A stretch of 64,000 nt of DNA, from the NCBI RefSeq assembly GCF_000150275.1, contig NW_002060954.1, positions 248,287 through 312,286 of the forward strand, in the 5' to 3' direction. Position numbers and translations under genes: made by a program. Of the stretch, positions 53,201 through 64,000 are shown piece by piece. The notes under the pieces were generated by a model that was given only the letters and a program-made list of their open reading frames with translations, did no database searches and was not told the origin of the DNA. The stretch is from Trichoplax adhaerens (Eukaryota > Placozoa > Uniplacotomia > Trichoplacea > Trichoplacidae). How positions within the stretch are numbered: position 1 is the first letter of the stretch; every line of letters begins with the position of its first letter.

Positions 53201-55402
53201 AACAATATGGTCCATTTTTTATAGATATTACATGGTAATGGAATTGAAAGCCTGCGAAGAAGTGACCATAGAGCGGAATCATTTTCGTTTACGCCTTCTT
53301 ATCCAACCGAAAAGTGGCTAAAAAAGAGGTCTAATGTTAAAGTGATGGTGAGCTTGTTATAGAATAAAACATATATAATATCATTTTACTCAGACATGCA
53401 TTTAATATTTTCATCCAAATTTAAGAATGTAACTGCCAATCATCGAGGCTCGGACATAGTAGTTTTGGAGAGTAAACCACAGTATATAGTTAGTAAATTT
53501 GTTTACGGACCTTTGGACGTGGTTTCGCTAACAGGAGAAAAAGTAAATTTACAGTATGATAATATTACATTTAGCAGCTAGCATCAGATATAATTCAATG
53601 TTTTAAAATAGCGGGTCGATTCACTAAAAACTTTGTTAGGTGGATATTTATATCAAAGTCAAAGGAAATTGGGAGTTTTATGATACGGTTATTACTGGTA
53701 ATCAAGGTAAAATAAAATATACTTTACCGATGGAACAACAGTTAGGATTAGGTACATTTCCTGTTAAAGCAGTGGTAAGGTATGATATTAATTTATGAGA
53801 TACCAATATTAATACACTTAAGCAATTTTTTTCAACTAATCAATTCCTATTCCATTAATATCCATTATCAAAGAGGTGATCATACCGTGGCAGATAGCAC
53901 CTTATTTGTTATTCCACCCGAAACTGAAGTGGTAGTCTTTAGCATTGACGGGTCGTTCACTGCAAGTGTTTCACTTCGTGGTAAAGATCCAAAGTTGAAA
54001 CCTGGTGCCGTCGATGTTGTTCGGTGAGAAAAATAATTTATAATTTATTAGTATATACTAATTACTACGATAGTTAACAAATTACTGCGCTAAGCTAGCG
54101 TAGATTTGATGGAGAATTAGTGTAAATGTAATCTGAATTTATATAGTATTCAAAATTTCGTAGCAATACCATAGTTTTATTTAATGTATTTAAATAAGAA
54201 GGAATTGTAGCGTTAGCGAATATTGACAGATGCATCTGCTGTAGTCTGCTAGAAATTAATTTATTTTTGGCAGTTTATTCTGCGTATGCTAGCTATAAAT
54301 TAAGGCTACTCACATATGTTTGAAACATCAGTAAATATTAGATCTCCTACATGTTCTCCTCGAAATCTTACCTCTAAAAACTTTAGTAATCACTCAATTA
54401 ATAACATTACTGATCTTTTAAATTGTAACTGCCTTCGATAAAAAGTTTATTCCATTTTTACGCTATCTCACATTACCATGAATGATAAACAATAGTTGTG
54501 CATATACAATGCACGTATATATTTTAATACCATTTATTTTAATGATATTAATGAAGATTCACAATATAAACAGGCATTGGCAAGATCTAGGATATCTCAT
54601 AGTTTATGTTACAGGAAGACCAGAAATGCAAAAGAATAGGATCATGGCCTGGCTAACAGCTCATAATTTCCCGTTTGGTATCGTTTCTTTTTCTGATGGA
54701 ATATCACCCGATCGTACGAAATATAAACTATCATTCTTGAAGTATTTGACTATGGAGGTATGATTTATCATGATTCGGCTAATACTATAATAATCTTATT
54801 ACCTTAGAGAATGATAAGATATTGAACTTTAACTGTATGAATGCTTTTGCATAGGTTAAAATCACGATTCATGTTGCTTATGGTTCACCTAAAGATATTG
54901 CCACATATAAGGAAATTGGATTAGCGCCACATCAAATCTATATTGTCAGTAAGAAAGCCAAGAAGAAATATAGTGTACAAGTAAGTAGAAGATTTTAATG
55001 CTTATCTTTGATTAATTAATTAACTGTTTTCACGTATTATTGATTTACAGATTGAAGCTATTGATACTGTTGCTGCTATCTAGTGTTTGTATGTTAACTT
55101 TGAATAATTTTATTATTTACCAGTTTATCATTGATGGCTACGCGCAACATCTAATGGATTTAGCATCCGTATCATCGTCGAGGCCAGCAGTGGGTCGTGG
55201 TAGAATTGTTGCAAGTCGAAGTCGTTTTAGCTTACCTAACAGCGGCATTACTAATAAATTTGATGGTTCAACCTTAGAATCTTTTAGAAACATAACAAGG
55301 AGCCGGTATAGGGCAGATTCAGACACCAAAAATTATAAAGCTAACGATCAGAGAAATAGTAAAAATGTCTCAAAGTATTATTCTATTGAAACTGTTGTAT
55401 GA
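41268..55402 (+). CDS. PITPNM: Membrane-associated phosphatidylinositol transfer protein (PITPNM/rdgB/Nir)
   Basis: Large lipid-transfer protein acting at ER-plasma membrane contacts to exchange phosphatidylinositol and phosphatidic acid. About 19 exons, roughly 1.4 thousand residues. Exon 1 (41268-41345) gives MLIKEYRIPLPLSVEEYRTA; intron 1 is 4.45 kb. PITP domain: IIENRPYENGQYTKKIYHIG and EEEAWNAYPYTRTRYKCPF (45797-46069), DNVFKLSE (47422-47470), YKAEEDPKLYQSTKTGRGPL to RAHRQAWCWQDEW (47900-48598). A FFAT-like VAP-binding motif EYFDAQD follows, spanning the 48.97/49.06 kb junction. Then the lipase-like and DDHD region: LVLVIHGG (to 49547), RLVPCPPIC (49711-49980), CDSMGAIIAYDAL (51799-52330), DQVYNLFYPIDPIAERLEP (52464-52840), WWGNKRLDYALDCP (52935-53083). 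The C-terminal LNS2 domain has VVVFSIDGSFTASVS and AGAVDVVR-like GAVDVVR (53871-54024), WQDLGYLIVYVTGRPEM (54573-54758) and FIIDGYAQHLMDL (55124-55402). Stop TGA at 55400-55402. Confidence 0.95.
41346..45796 (+). other. 4.45 kb first intron of PITPNM
   Basis: By far the longest intron in the window (GTAAAT donor at 41346, TAAAAG acceptor at 45796). The sequence is AT-rich throughout. Short open frames inside (for example 42491-42682 and 45362-45565) have the composition of random AT-rich DNA. No nested gene, RNA gene or transposon could be recognised. A long first intron may carry regulatory sequence, but nothing specific is visible. Confidence 0.75.
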
Positions 55403-57101
55403 TTATTAATACTTCAACCTATTTGTGTTCGTAGCGTAGTCTCTATCTAAATAAAAATGCGGGAAATTTATCTTTTTAAGACAAGCCTTTATATTGACAA
55501 AAAGGATAATTTATGTTGACTTGTGCTAAACTGACTAGCGATTAGCTTGTTGCTATGCTATTGCTTTCAAATTTAAATTTTGTTTGATCATATTACTGTT
55601 GGCTCGGCTATGCTTATGCAAATCAAATAAAAATGATTTAGATTGATAAATCTTCATTAGTTGGCATTAAGAAAATTGCATCTTCAATGCCTTCATTGCG
55701 GTTACTGTAAGCCAAACTTTGCATCTTTTGGAGGCTTCCTAATTTTCCCACATCGTTTAATAATTTAGCTTACTATATTCATTACTCTTGGCTCTATATA
55801 CCGTAGTGCTGCAGTAACATCAGAGTCTCTTGCTTTAAGAATGTTAATGAAAGAGGTTAAATGATTTTTTAAGTTAGCTGCATCAACTTGAATGACATAC
55901 AGTAACAGTATACTATCGATTAATGCTATATGGGAATATACTCGATTCGCTTTTCAATAGAGATACAATTAAAGCAAATTTCGGGAAGCCGTTAGTCAAA
56001 AGAACTTATTTACAGTAGTATGGGAAATGGGTTAATTCTTAGGAACAACAATATCACAATTATGGTCAGTGTGACATGAGGTCAGGTAAGAAAGAACTGA
56101 ATTTCATTTAAAACTGCTCGATGCTTATCCAAATGAAATTTAATTAATCAAAATAAGAAAATATACGTTGATTAAGTGGATATTACAGTGAAAAATTCGT
56201 CATCTAATATTGATACAGCAGAACCTAGAACACATTCCAGTATCTAGCAAAACTAGGGTATAAGATATGCTAGTAAAATATGCAAATTTAAAAAAATTCT
56301 ATGATGATAATAAGTTAAAAATGCAAGGATTCTCTAATGAGCAACCCAAATACCATAGATTTTTTATTCATAAGGATACCTTACTTCATTTTGCTACAGT
56401 GCTTAATGCTTAACAGCAGTAATTACGAAAATATAAAACTTTCCAGGGGTATCAACTAGTGTTAATCGGGTAACAATCTAGGAATTGCCTGTCTGACTTT
56501 TAGAGATTCCGTACAACAAGAAGGTAGTTTTTATCATTTAGAACGTAATTCAATATTATACAGTAGCAACAGCAGATTGTAGCAGTAGGTAAAAAACTAA
56601 GGCATTGCTCATATGTTACGACCTCGATTATGAAATAAATATTCAGACTACCTGCATATTTGAAGGTATCATGTGAAAAGGCATAAAATATTTGAAAGTT
56701 ACACACATACTCCTAATAAAAGCTATGCAGGTGTCCGCAGCTCAACACCTCTTACATACTGGAAGCATGACATTTCTCATCCAATAGAAAATTAATAATT
56801 TTTTCATTTGTCGAAGTCTATAGATTAATATAGTTTGAATTATAAATGTTAATTAGTTAAGCATTAACGTAGAACTAGAAACTAGAAAAGATTTTGGTAG
56901 ATTTTCAGAGCATAGAATTTCTATAATGAGGTGGATGACGACAATGTCTTGGGCGTAAAATTGTACAGAAGTATCGATAAGTAAAAATATATTTTCCTGC
57001 TTCTGCTACCTCGTATCTTTACTAATAAAATCAATTTAGAACTGAGCTTATCCTTTTTACAAGGCACGTGCCGATAGCGTTCAGATACTCGCAGTTATCG
57101 A
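55403..57101. other. Tail-to-tail interval between PITPNM and NCBP3
   Basis: About 1.7 kb between convergent stop codons. AT-rich, with no exon-like frames, no RNA genes and no dense GTAC repeats. Confidence 0.5.
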
Positions 57102-59722
57102 TTATTCATCATTTATGATCTCGACAGTCAAAGATGACCGATTATTTAGCGCGAGATATGTTTCATTTTTACGCCGATTCTTCAGAAGTAATCGCAGATC
57201 CGTTCTTTTTAGTTTATTTTCATCTTCTTCATCAGCTCTCATTCGCATCCGTTTTATTCTGGGTTCATCTACTTCCATGGCTTCATCATTTTCCTTGATA
57301 TCAGGATTATCCTTACAGTCTTGGCCAGAGTCAACAACATCCATTTCATCCTTATCAATAGCGATATCTGGCGAACATAATTTCTCTTGTCCTTTCTGAT
57401 TTCTTCGTTTCCTATAGATATTTAAAAGTTATGATTCGCCCATCGATACTATAAATTGATCGAGAGAGTGTAATATCCTTTCACCTTGATTGGGTAACGA
57501 TACCCTTTCTACTTCCTATGAACAGCGAGGAAATAAATTACTATTAAATTCTGAAGTATGCAACTGTAAAATGCAATATAAATTGAATAAATTAGTTAGT
57601 CGTTCTACTGTAAAAAGTTTTATTACCGTGTTGGTTTGGATTGCCGTATTTTAAGTAGTAGTTGCTATACTTTGCGATACCTTTGATTTTTTTATCATCT
57701 GGATTGAAGTTTGTGACGAGTTAATGTAAGAATAACAACAACAGCAATATTGAAATAACTTTCAAAATAATTGCGTTATTTACTTATTGTAGCGTAACGA
57801 ATAAGTAATAACTTCGCTTTTGAACAAGGTTCTCCAAACCTCCACTGTAGCTTATCATCTAGAAACGCATTCAATGGTATAGCAACAAAATAAATACAGG
57901 TCAAAAGAGTATTAAAGATTATTTTCAGTACCAAATTGCGACATTTCACAAATCACGAATACTAATGAATAAAAAACCAAGTCACCGGTAGAAGTAGCTA
58001 TATTACGATGATCTCGAATGACAATCGATTGTTTAAGCGAGATTTCTTGACTTCTAGCACTAAATGCTCGCTTGGCTGTATTTTCATCATCCCAAATAAC
58101 ATTGCCTTTATAATAATTACATAATAATTAATACGGTAAATCTTTATTATTGTGTATCTAGGCGTCCATGACGCTTGCAAGCTGTAGGATTTCGATAGCA
58201 GCATAACGATATGTAATATTTTATGGTACAATGGCCTTCTAAATCGATTAGATTAGCTTTATTTCGTGATTTTATTCGCTCTTGTTGCTTAATATGTAAT
58301 TCGTTAATACAGCTCTCAGTTCACCAAAACTTCTGTGCTTACTTACAAGAAGAATCGTTAATCCATTCAATACTACCCGGGGGAAATTTTTCGAAATAGC
58401 GGATAACATCTTTAGTGCTCATTTCGTCGGTTCCGTGAAGATGTAGAGCGTTCAGTCGGATATCGCCTTCGATTTTATAACTAATAACAAAATTATCGGT
58501 AATAAACGGTGGCAGCTTAAAGCGTAAATTGAAATATAACTACTATATTAGCATTTAGGGTAAAGGTACAATTATAAAACATAAATAATTACCATTTTGT
58601 ATCTTTTATCCAATGAAACTATTGAGAAACTGACATACGAATATAAGATATGAATTAATCATAGCTAAATATGCGTATGTTACCTTGGCAATTCTAATTC
58701 GCTGCAGCTTTCGATTTCCGCATCTTCTTTATTTATTCTGTTCTGTGAATCAGTAGGACCGAATCGCAGAAACCTTTCATTCTTTTTTTGTTCTAAGTCT
58801 TCCTGCTTAATTTTCTCGGTTTGGTCAGCCTCAACTAAATTCTGATATCGTAGACCAAATCTTAGAGCTCGTTGTTTTCTTTTATGATCTTCCTCCTGAC
58901 GTCAAAATGGAATGGTTAGTCTTAACATTCCTTAGAATCTGACTTAATTATTTGGTGTATTCCTATCTTCTATCTTACATAAGACAACTGCCAACCATCA
59001 TACTAGTGGTAAGCGAGAGTAAGACTAAAGAAGAGAACTTTAACTATAAAATTGCCGAAGCCGAAGGTATGGCTAATACTATAGATATGCAAAATGTTGC
59101 ACATGGAGATAAGACACATACACCTAACAAATTTATGTATCACCACCATAGACTAACCTCAGTGGTGACGTCAAATCCCGTAATAAAATTGCCATATAAA
59201 TTCTGATGGGTCGGATCTGATACCTGTATCCCAGAACGATATCTTAAATAAATAGCAATCTCCTACAGTACAAATACTGTACTAATGTTACAGCCATAGT
59301 GATCATAAGAATACGTATTCCGTATCGGCTGGGCTGTCGTCTCAGTTTATCATTATGAATCAAGCCAATCGTGTGTAGACAATCAGTGAGTGGACGATAA
59401 TTATAATTATAAAGTGTAACACGTTAAAACAGGGGCCGCTAATTAATCTGTATTTTTGTGCTGAAGCATGGATTAGCTAATTAGTAATCTATGGTTGCAG
59501 TCTTTCACATAAGACAACCTTTACCAGCTATCATAGAACGGATACGCGTAGATATTGCATGCGTAAACGCATAAATCAAGCAGGCGAGTTAAAAGAATGA
59601 TTTGTATAGTACAGACTATATTATAGCACCTTATATTGAGGATTTACTTCTAAATCAATTTCTGAAAACGAAATTTCTGCCTTTTGTAGGTTAGAGTGGC
59701 TTGTTTCTTGACTTTTAGCCAT
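57102..59722 (-). CDS. NCBP3: Nuclear cap-binding protein subunit 3
   Basis: Alternative cap-binding partner of NCBP1 in mRNA export. At least eight exons. The proposed start is ATG at 59722 (MAKSQETSHSNLQKAEISFS) in an exon ending 59630; a 5' exon or an earlier start is possible because this exon begins at a TTTTACAG acceptor near 59758. Exon 58685-58895 (EEDHKRKQRALRFGLRYQN) corresponds to the basic RAKRFHF region. Exon 58347-58480 carries the RRM-like block LHGTDEMSTKDVIRYFEKFP and EWINDSSC, continuing NVIWDDENTAKRAFSA (58017-58105). Then CSKAKLLLIRYAT (about 57780-57835), SNYYLKYGNPNQHG (about 57640-57720), GSRKGIVTQSR (57476-57517), and an acidic and basic C-terminal tail (57102-57415) with EEDENKLKRTDLRLL. 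It is shorter than vertebrate NCBP3, whose long disordered C-terminus seems largely absent. The junction near 58017/57838 is unresolved. Confidence 0.88.
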
Positions 59723-59851
59723 GAATGAAGGGTGATCGTCAACGTCAATATAATCAACTGTAAAATTAAAATTGAAAGAAAGTAATAAAAATAATAAAAA
59801 TTCTAGTATTCTTTTGATCTCTAGCTTCTCAGGTACAGTTGATACTTGACA

Positions 59852-60126
59852 GCAAGCAGTCTACAGTAATATTGTACTGTACTGTACTGAAGCAGTTCGT
59901 TTGTACAGTACAGGAAAGGTCTGTGAAAATGCTATGTCTCACCCCGAAATCGATACTGTATTCACTAGACTGTGAGAAATAACCCAAAACATGACATACT
60001 GTACTGTACGGTACTGTTAGGCCAGCCAGGGGCTGCAGATTCCATAAACGAACCCTCAGTTGTACTGTACTGTACTGTACTGTACAGCGTACAGTACTAC
60101 AATACTGTACTGTACACTGTACAGTT
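59852..60126. repeat. GTACT/GTACA repeat cluster between NCBP3 and the F-box gene
   Basis: Blocks at 59868-59915, 59996-60018 and 60060-60126 contain TGTACTGTACTGTACTGTAC and similar units. They lie in the 698-base interval between divergent starts at 59722 and 60421. A minor motif occurs at 59262-59283 inside an NCBP3 intron. Overlapping frames on both strands here (59829-60242) are repeat artefacts. Confidence 0.85.
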
Positions 60127-60420
60127 GCAATCGTGTGGTAATCCTTGTTTACCATATTATTTTACTTTTTACAGCAGATGGCATAGTAGTAGATATTTCG
60201 TTCGGGATAGTTCACGATAACGTAAATGTACCGTTAGATTAGATTAATTATTATAATTACGATTATAGTTTTATAGTTATCTATACAACCGAGTAAGATT
60301 TTAAAATGTGGTAGTGCAGTGTTAGGTAAAATATTATATTATAGTAATTAAGTTTATCAGAATGTCAAAGACAGTATTTGACTCACTGTATAGTACAGTA
60401 TAAGAGGATAATAAACTGTT

Positions 60421-62737
60421 ATGAGTCAGTTAACATTTGTATCGAAGACTGTACTACAAGACTTACCTGATGACGTGCTCCTGTCCATTTTTACTTATTT
60501 TTCTCATGGAGAATTATGCCAGATAATCGGTTGCGTTTGTAGGCATTGGCACTCGCTATCACGAGATCCCTGTCTATGGAAACATATTAACTTATCGAAT
60601 TATAGTCATTCAATGACTTATCAAGCTATCAAGACTGCATGTCACTATTTTCGGACTGCCTATTCCCTTAAACTACCATGTTACGATTGTTTTAAAGACG
60701 ATAACCTTGTTTCAATTGTCCGCTTCTGCCCTACATTATATAAGATTGATTGTTCTTTTTGTGTAGCTATCACCTGTCAGGCAATTGTAAGTTTAGTTGA
60801 TTGCTGTCCAAATCTTATTGATATAAATTTAGAAGGTTCAAACATTAAAGATCGTGCCGTACAGGTTATGTCAAAGCTGAAACTTAGGTCAATCAATCTG
60901 TCTCATTGCACTAGATTGACAGATGAAAGTTTATACCTGCTAGGAAACGGTAATTGAAATGTTTAATAATTAATTATCACACATGATGGACGTTTTTTTA
61001 GAAATATATTATCTAGACTCAGTTCTTTTCATGTGCTTTTTAGCTTTATCGCGTTCACTATTCATTGCTCAGTCTGCTTTTATAGAAGTAGTCTCAACAT
61101 AGGCGCACTATACTCTATTTAACCATTTAACTATGGAAGTTATTTTTGAACTCATAAATTTACAAGTTTTTATTTATATAATCTTGATTACCGATGTCAT
61201 TAACTAATTATACTAATTGATTACGTATATGATTAATTTGCAAGTAGTAAATTGGAAGGCTATAATGATTATGCAACTATCGTGAACGAAGATACTTTTT
61301 ATTCTATAGGTTATAGTTACTTGGAAATCGTTAATTTGGATGGCATTGAATTCAACCAGTCAGCTGTCATATATTTCATCGCATTATGCAAAGATCGAAT
61401 AAAATCTGTTTGTATAGATGGCGCTAATCTCTCAGATTTCGCTTTAGAATTTATTTCTCATTGTAAATTGCTACATAAATTAGATATTTCTTTTTGTGAT
61501 CAGATGACAAGTGCTGCTCTTTACCACCTTAGGGTAAGCGAGAAGAATGCATTGTTTATTGCGTAAATATAAGCTTAAGATATCGCTTATAGTAAGCCAA
61601 TGGAATACAGTAAATTAATTGGTTAATGCATACCTTAATATCGTGCATATTTATCTATTATTTCTTAAGGGCTAGAGACATAAATATCTACAGTTCGTTG
61701 TATATATATTACGACTGCTGATAATTCCATTACAAGTTAATAATCATGACAATGATAAACAGAAATTAATCTTAAATATTATAATGGGGTCTTTTTTATA
61801 ATTTAAACTGTACCTCGACGTAATACTGTATAATAAACTTTTTATACATAGGCACTGAAAGATTTAAGATCTTTGCGATTGAAGAAGGGTCATAATTTTA
61901 CAAATGATGCATTAAATGACTTATTCAATTACGTAATACTTACCCGTAACATTCACTGGTCGTGTCACATTACATTGCTAGACTTAACTGAGTGCAGCCA
62001 ATTAGATAATAATGGATTACATTCTATAGCAGCAAAGTAAGTTATCAATCAAAATACTGTAATAATACAATCGTGATTCGCGCGTTACAACAATTTTAAT
62101 TACTAGCTTTGAGGCGATACTTTATGATACTGTAGGTGTACATCATGACTGATTCGATAGAACTTTTCACTTTATTCTAAATGTCTCAGCTGTCCTCAAC
62201 TAAAAGAATTGAATTTGTCATGGTGTTGGAATATTAGTGATACAGGTGTTGATTATCTCTTAAGGATGTGCAGGTATGCAATAATTGATTTCTATAGTGC
62301 TATACAATGAAATAGCGCGTTATTTTCAAAGTGGCTTAATTTATATGAGTTAAATCTATCTGAAGTTTTCGTATTTATTTTCTGTTCTACTACCTGAAAC
62401 TAAATACCGCCCTTTTACTTCGCGACGATTTTCAGATTATTGGTTTCAGTAATACTAATTGGATTGCATCAAATTACCTGTAACAACTTAGTTGATGCTC
62501 CTTCTTTTTGGAAGTATCTTAAGTTTTTAAATTTAACATGCTGTAATTCCGTAAGTATAATAGTGCAGTGCGGCTGGCTATCTTAAAATCAGCTTTTCGA
62601 TTCAGCTTTTCGATTCAGCTAACATGACTGATTTTTGATAGGTAAAAGATTCAGTTGTTAACGAGCTAGCCAGAAATATGAAAAATCTGTTAATCATTGA
62701 CTATTATGGAGAGAGAATTGATCTTATGCAGCCTTAA
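60421..62737 (+). CDS. F-box and leucine-rich-repeat protein (FBXL type)
   Basis: Predicted substrate-recognition subunit of an SCF (SKP1-CUL1) ubiquitin ligase. Six exons: 60421-60949, 61310-61533, 61852-62036, 62190-62273, 62436-62550, 62642-62737. They total 1233 bases and encode 410 residues, with all phases in agreement. The F-box is near the N-terminus (LQDLPDDVLLSIFTYFSHGE, then CRHWHSLSRDPCLWKHINLS, about residues 13-60). The rest is a run of Cys-containing LRRs of about 25 residues: LVDCCPNLIDINLEGSNIKD, LRSINLSHCTRLTDESLYLL, LHKLDISFCDQMTSAALYHL, LLDLTECSQLDNNGLHSI and LKELNLSWCWNISDTGVDYL. It ends ELARNMKNLLIIDYYGERID. A longer reading that begins at 61252 is out of phase with exon 1; the acceptor at 61309 restores the frame. 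The particular FBXL subfamily cannot be fixed by eye. Confidence 0.92.
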
Positions 62738-63522
62738 GTGAAGTTAACTTAATGTAATCAACTTAAAGAAAAGTATGTGATACTCGCTTACTTTAGCATA
62801 AAGGAAATGATTTAGTCTACGTATGTTATTCCATTATTGAACTTAAAAATGTCTAAAGCATCAGATTATAATTCTGAAATCTTGCATTGTCGTATTTGAG
62901 AGCCTGTTTTGAGTCAGTGTAGTTACTAAATGTCAGTAGTTGTTACTGTTTAAAAATAATTTATGATGGGAATTAACGTAACAACTTTCTTGAGAGTGTT
63001 ACGTATGCAGCGATTGAGAAACCATCAATTATATGTAAATACTACTGATGCAAATGTAATATTCGTACTTATTAAGGAGAATTTACGGTCCTATCAGCTC
63101 TAGTGGCCAAGAGCTAGGATTAGTTATTTGTTTACTTATGGCAATTTCTTATTATGCATTACTGGTATATTCATTTTAATTATTGTTTTATTAGCGAATT
63201 GAAAATTTCATTCAGTTTTTGAAAGAAGATCAATTTAATCGGATTAAATTAACTCTTACGCGTATTTATTGTTTGCCTGTACCTTGAACTTTACTCTTAA
63301 AAGAATTACTAGCTGTTAGTATAACTTAAGACAGATCTCGAAATTTAAGTATATTTCCTCCAATTTCATGTTATAGGTAGTAATTTTAGTATGACGTATG
63401 ACGTACTAAAGATGCGAGTGCTGACAAGAGTAATAAAAATGTTTCGTATCCATGTCTATGTCAGGATTACGATGCGTTAGTCGCTGAAAGCCTATCTAAT
63501 ATCATGCACATATCTTAAAACT
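62738..63522. other. Tail-to-tail interval between the F-box gene and ASL
   Basis: About 785 bases, AT-rich, between convergent stop codons. I see no coding potential and no dense GTAC repeats. Confidence 0.5.
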
Positions 63523-64000
63523 TTATGATGAACCAGTTTCATCTGTCTGCTTCACAATCCATTGTTTCATTACATCTATTTGATCTAAAATGGATTTCGT
63601 ACTCGTACCACCAATGCTGGTATATTGTTCAACGCTGTTGCGATAATTCCAAACTTGAACTACATCTTTAGTAAACATTTTACTATGAAATGTTAAAAAC
63701 ATGTTAGACAGTCTAAAGCCTCAAGATGTATCATCATAAACAACTGATGCATCGAAACCTTAGGACAGCCTACCTGATTTCTTGCAGCGATTCTAAATCT
63801 ATTTGATTCAATCCGCATCCTCTTCTCTCTGCAATCTGAACTGCTTGGCCTGCCATAGAGTGGGCTTCTCGAAAAGGAATCTAATTGAAATATAGTATTA
63901 TTAAAGCCATTGAATTTAGCATCAAGGCAGAGTTGAAGTTCACTTACTCCCTTTTTAACCAGATAATAAGCTAAATCAGTTGCTAGCATCTCCACGCTAA
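63523..64000 (-). CDS. ASL: Argininosuccinate lyase, C-terminal part (runs off the window)
   Basis: The enzyme splits argininosuccinate into arginine and fumarate (urea cycle and arginine synthesis, cytosol). Three exons are visible on the minus strand. About 63948-63997 encodes VEMLATDLAYYLVKKG. Exon 63774-63880 encodes IPFREAHSMAGQAVQIAERR then GCGLNQIDLESLQEI. Exon 63523-63682 encodes KMFTKDVVQVWNYRNSVEQY followed by TSIGGT, ending VKQTDETGSS with a TAA at 63523-63525. These match the last part of the family (VWDYxxSVEQYxxxGGT), and the intron phases agree. The catalytic N-terminal and central parts lie beyond the right edge. Confidence 0.93.

Noticed and set aside
55138-55329. Minus-strand 63-aa frame
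   Set aside because: Antisense shadow of the last PITPNM exon.
57115-57399. Plus-strand 94-aa frame rich in Ser, Arg and Phe
   Set aside because: It is the antisense shadow of the last NCBP3 exon, whose acidic/basic codons give Ser/Phe on the other strand.
59829-60242. Frames on both strands between NCBP3 and the F-box gene
   Set aside because: Repeat translations again; both strands are open at once because the repeat is palindromic and lacks stop codons in several frames.
61252-61309. Upstream extension of F-box exon 2
   Set aside because: The open frame reaches 61252, but it has no acceptor in the phase of exon 1; the TATAG at 61305-61309 restores the LRR frame exactly and the total length becomes a multiple of three.
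1-64000. CRISPR arrays, bacterial operons, tRNA or rRNA genes
   Set aside because: None seen. The repeats are not spaced like CRISPR, the genes are spliced eukaryotic genes, and I could not find a cloverleaf with conserved A and B boxes by eye.

Overview
This is a 64-kb piece of an animal nuclear genome: AT-rich, gene-dense, and built of genes cut into many short exons with GT-AG introns (mostly about 50 to 300 bases, a few above 1 kb). The recognisable proteins are all ordinary animal proteins. The compact layout, high intron density and base composition suggest an early-branching animal such as a placozoan. That assignment is an inference from gene structure; nothing here proves the species.

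Layout, left to right: repeat-rich upstream region (1-1283); AP-3 adaptor delta subunit (+, 1284-10825); mitochondrial tRNA-modification protein MTO1 (-, 11496-15786); telomerase reverse transcriptase TERT (+, 16260-24143); an unrecognised 184-aa coiled-coil protein (-, 24890-25444); a gene-poor 3.3 kb stretch with two weak candidates; the Sin3/HDAC co-repressor subunit SUDS3 (-, 28795-31957); a poorly resolved small gene (+, from 32693); an intronless tetraspanin (-, 35009-35746); translation initiation factor eIF3i (+, 36689-38604); a PITPNM/rdgB/Nir lipid-transfer protein (+, 41268-55402); the cap-binding protein NCBP3 (-, 57102-59722); an F-box/LRR protein (+, 60421-62737); and the 3' part of argininosuccinate lyase (-, 63523-64000, running off the edge).

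The genes are functionally unrelated, but their order is strikingly alternating, giving head-to-head and tail-to-tail pairs. The main non-coding signal is a family of short palindromic repeats made of GTACT/GTACA units. Dense clusters lie in all four head-to-head intervals (MTO1/TERT, SUDS3/unknown gene, tetraspanin/eIF3i, NCBP3/F-box) and upstream of AP3D1. No dense cluster is seen in the tail-to-tail intervals or inside exons. I consider this the most interesting feature of the window.

Gene models were assembled by eye from exon translations and splice signals. eIF3i (327 aa) and the F-box protein (410 aa) close in frame from end to end. In AP3D1, MTO1, TERT, SUDS3, PITPNM and NCBP3 most exons are clear, but a few junctions remain unresolved.
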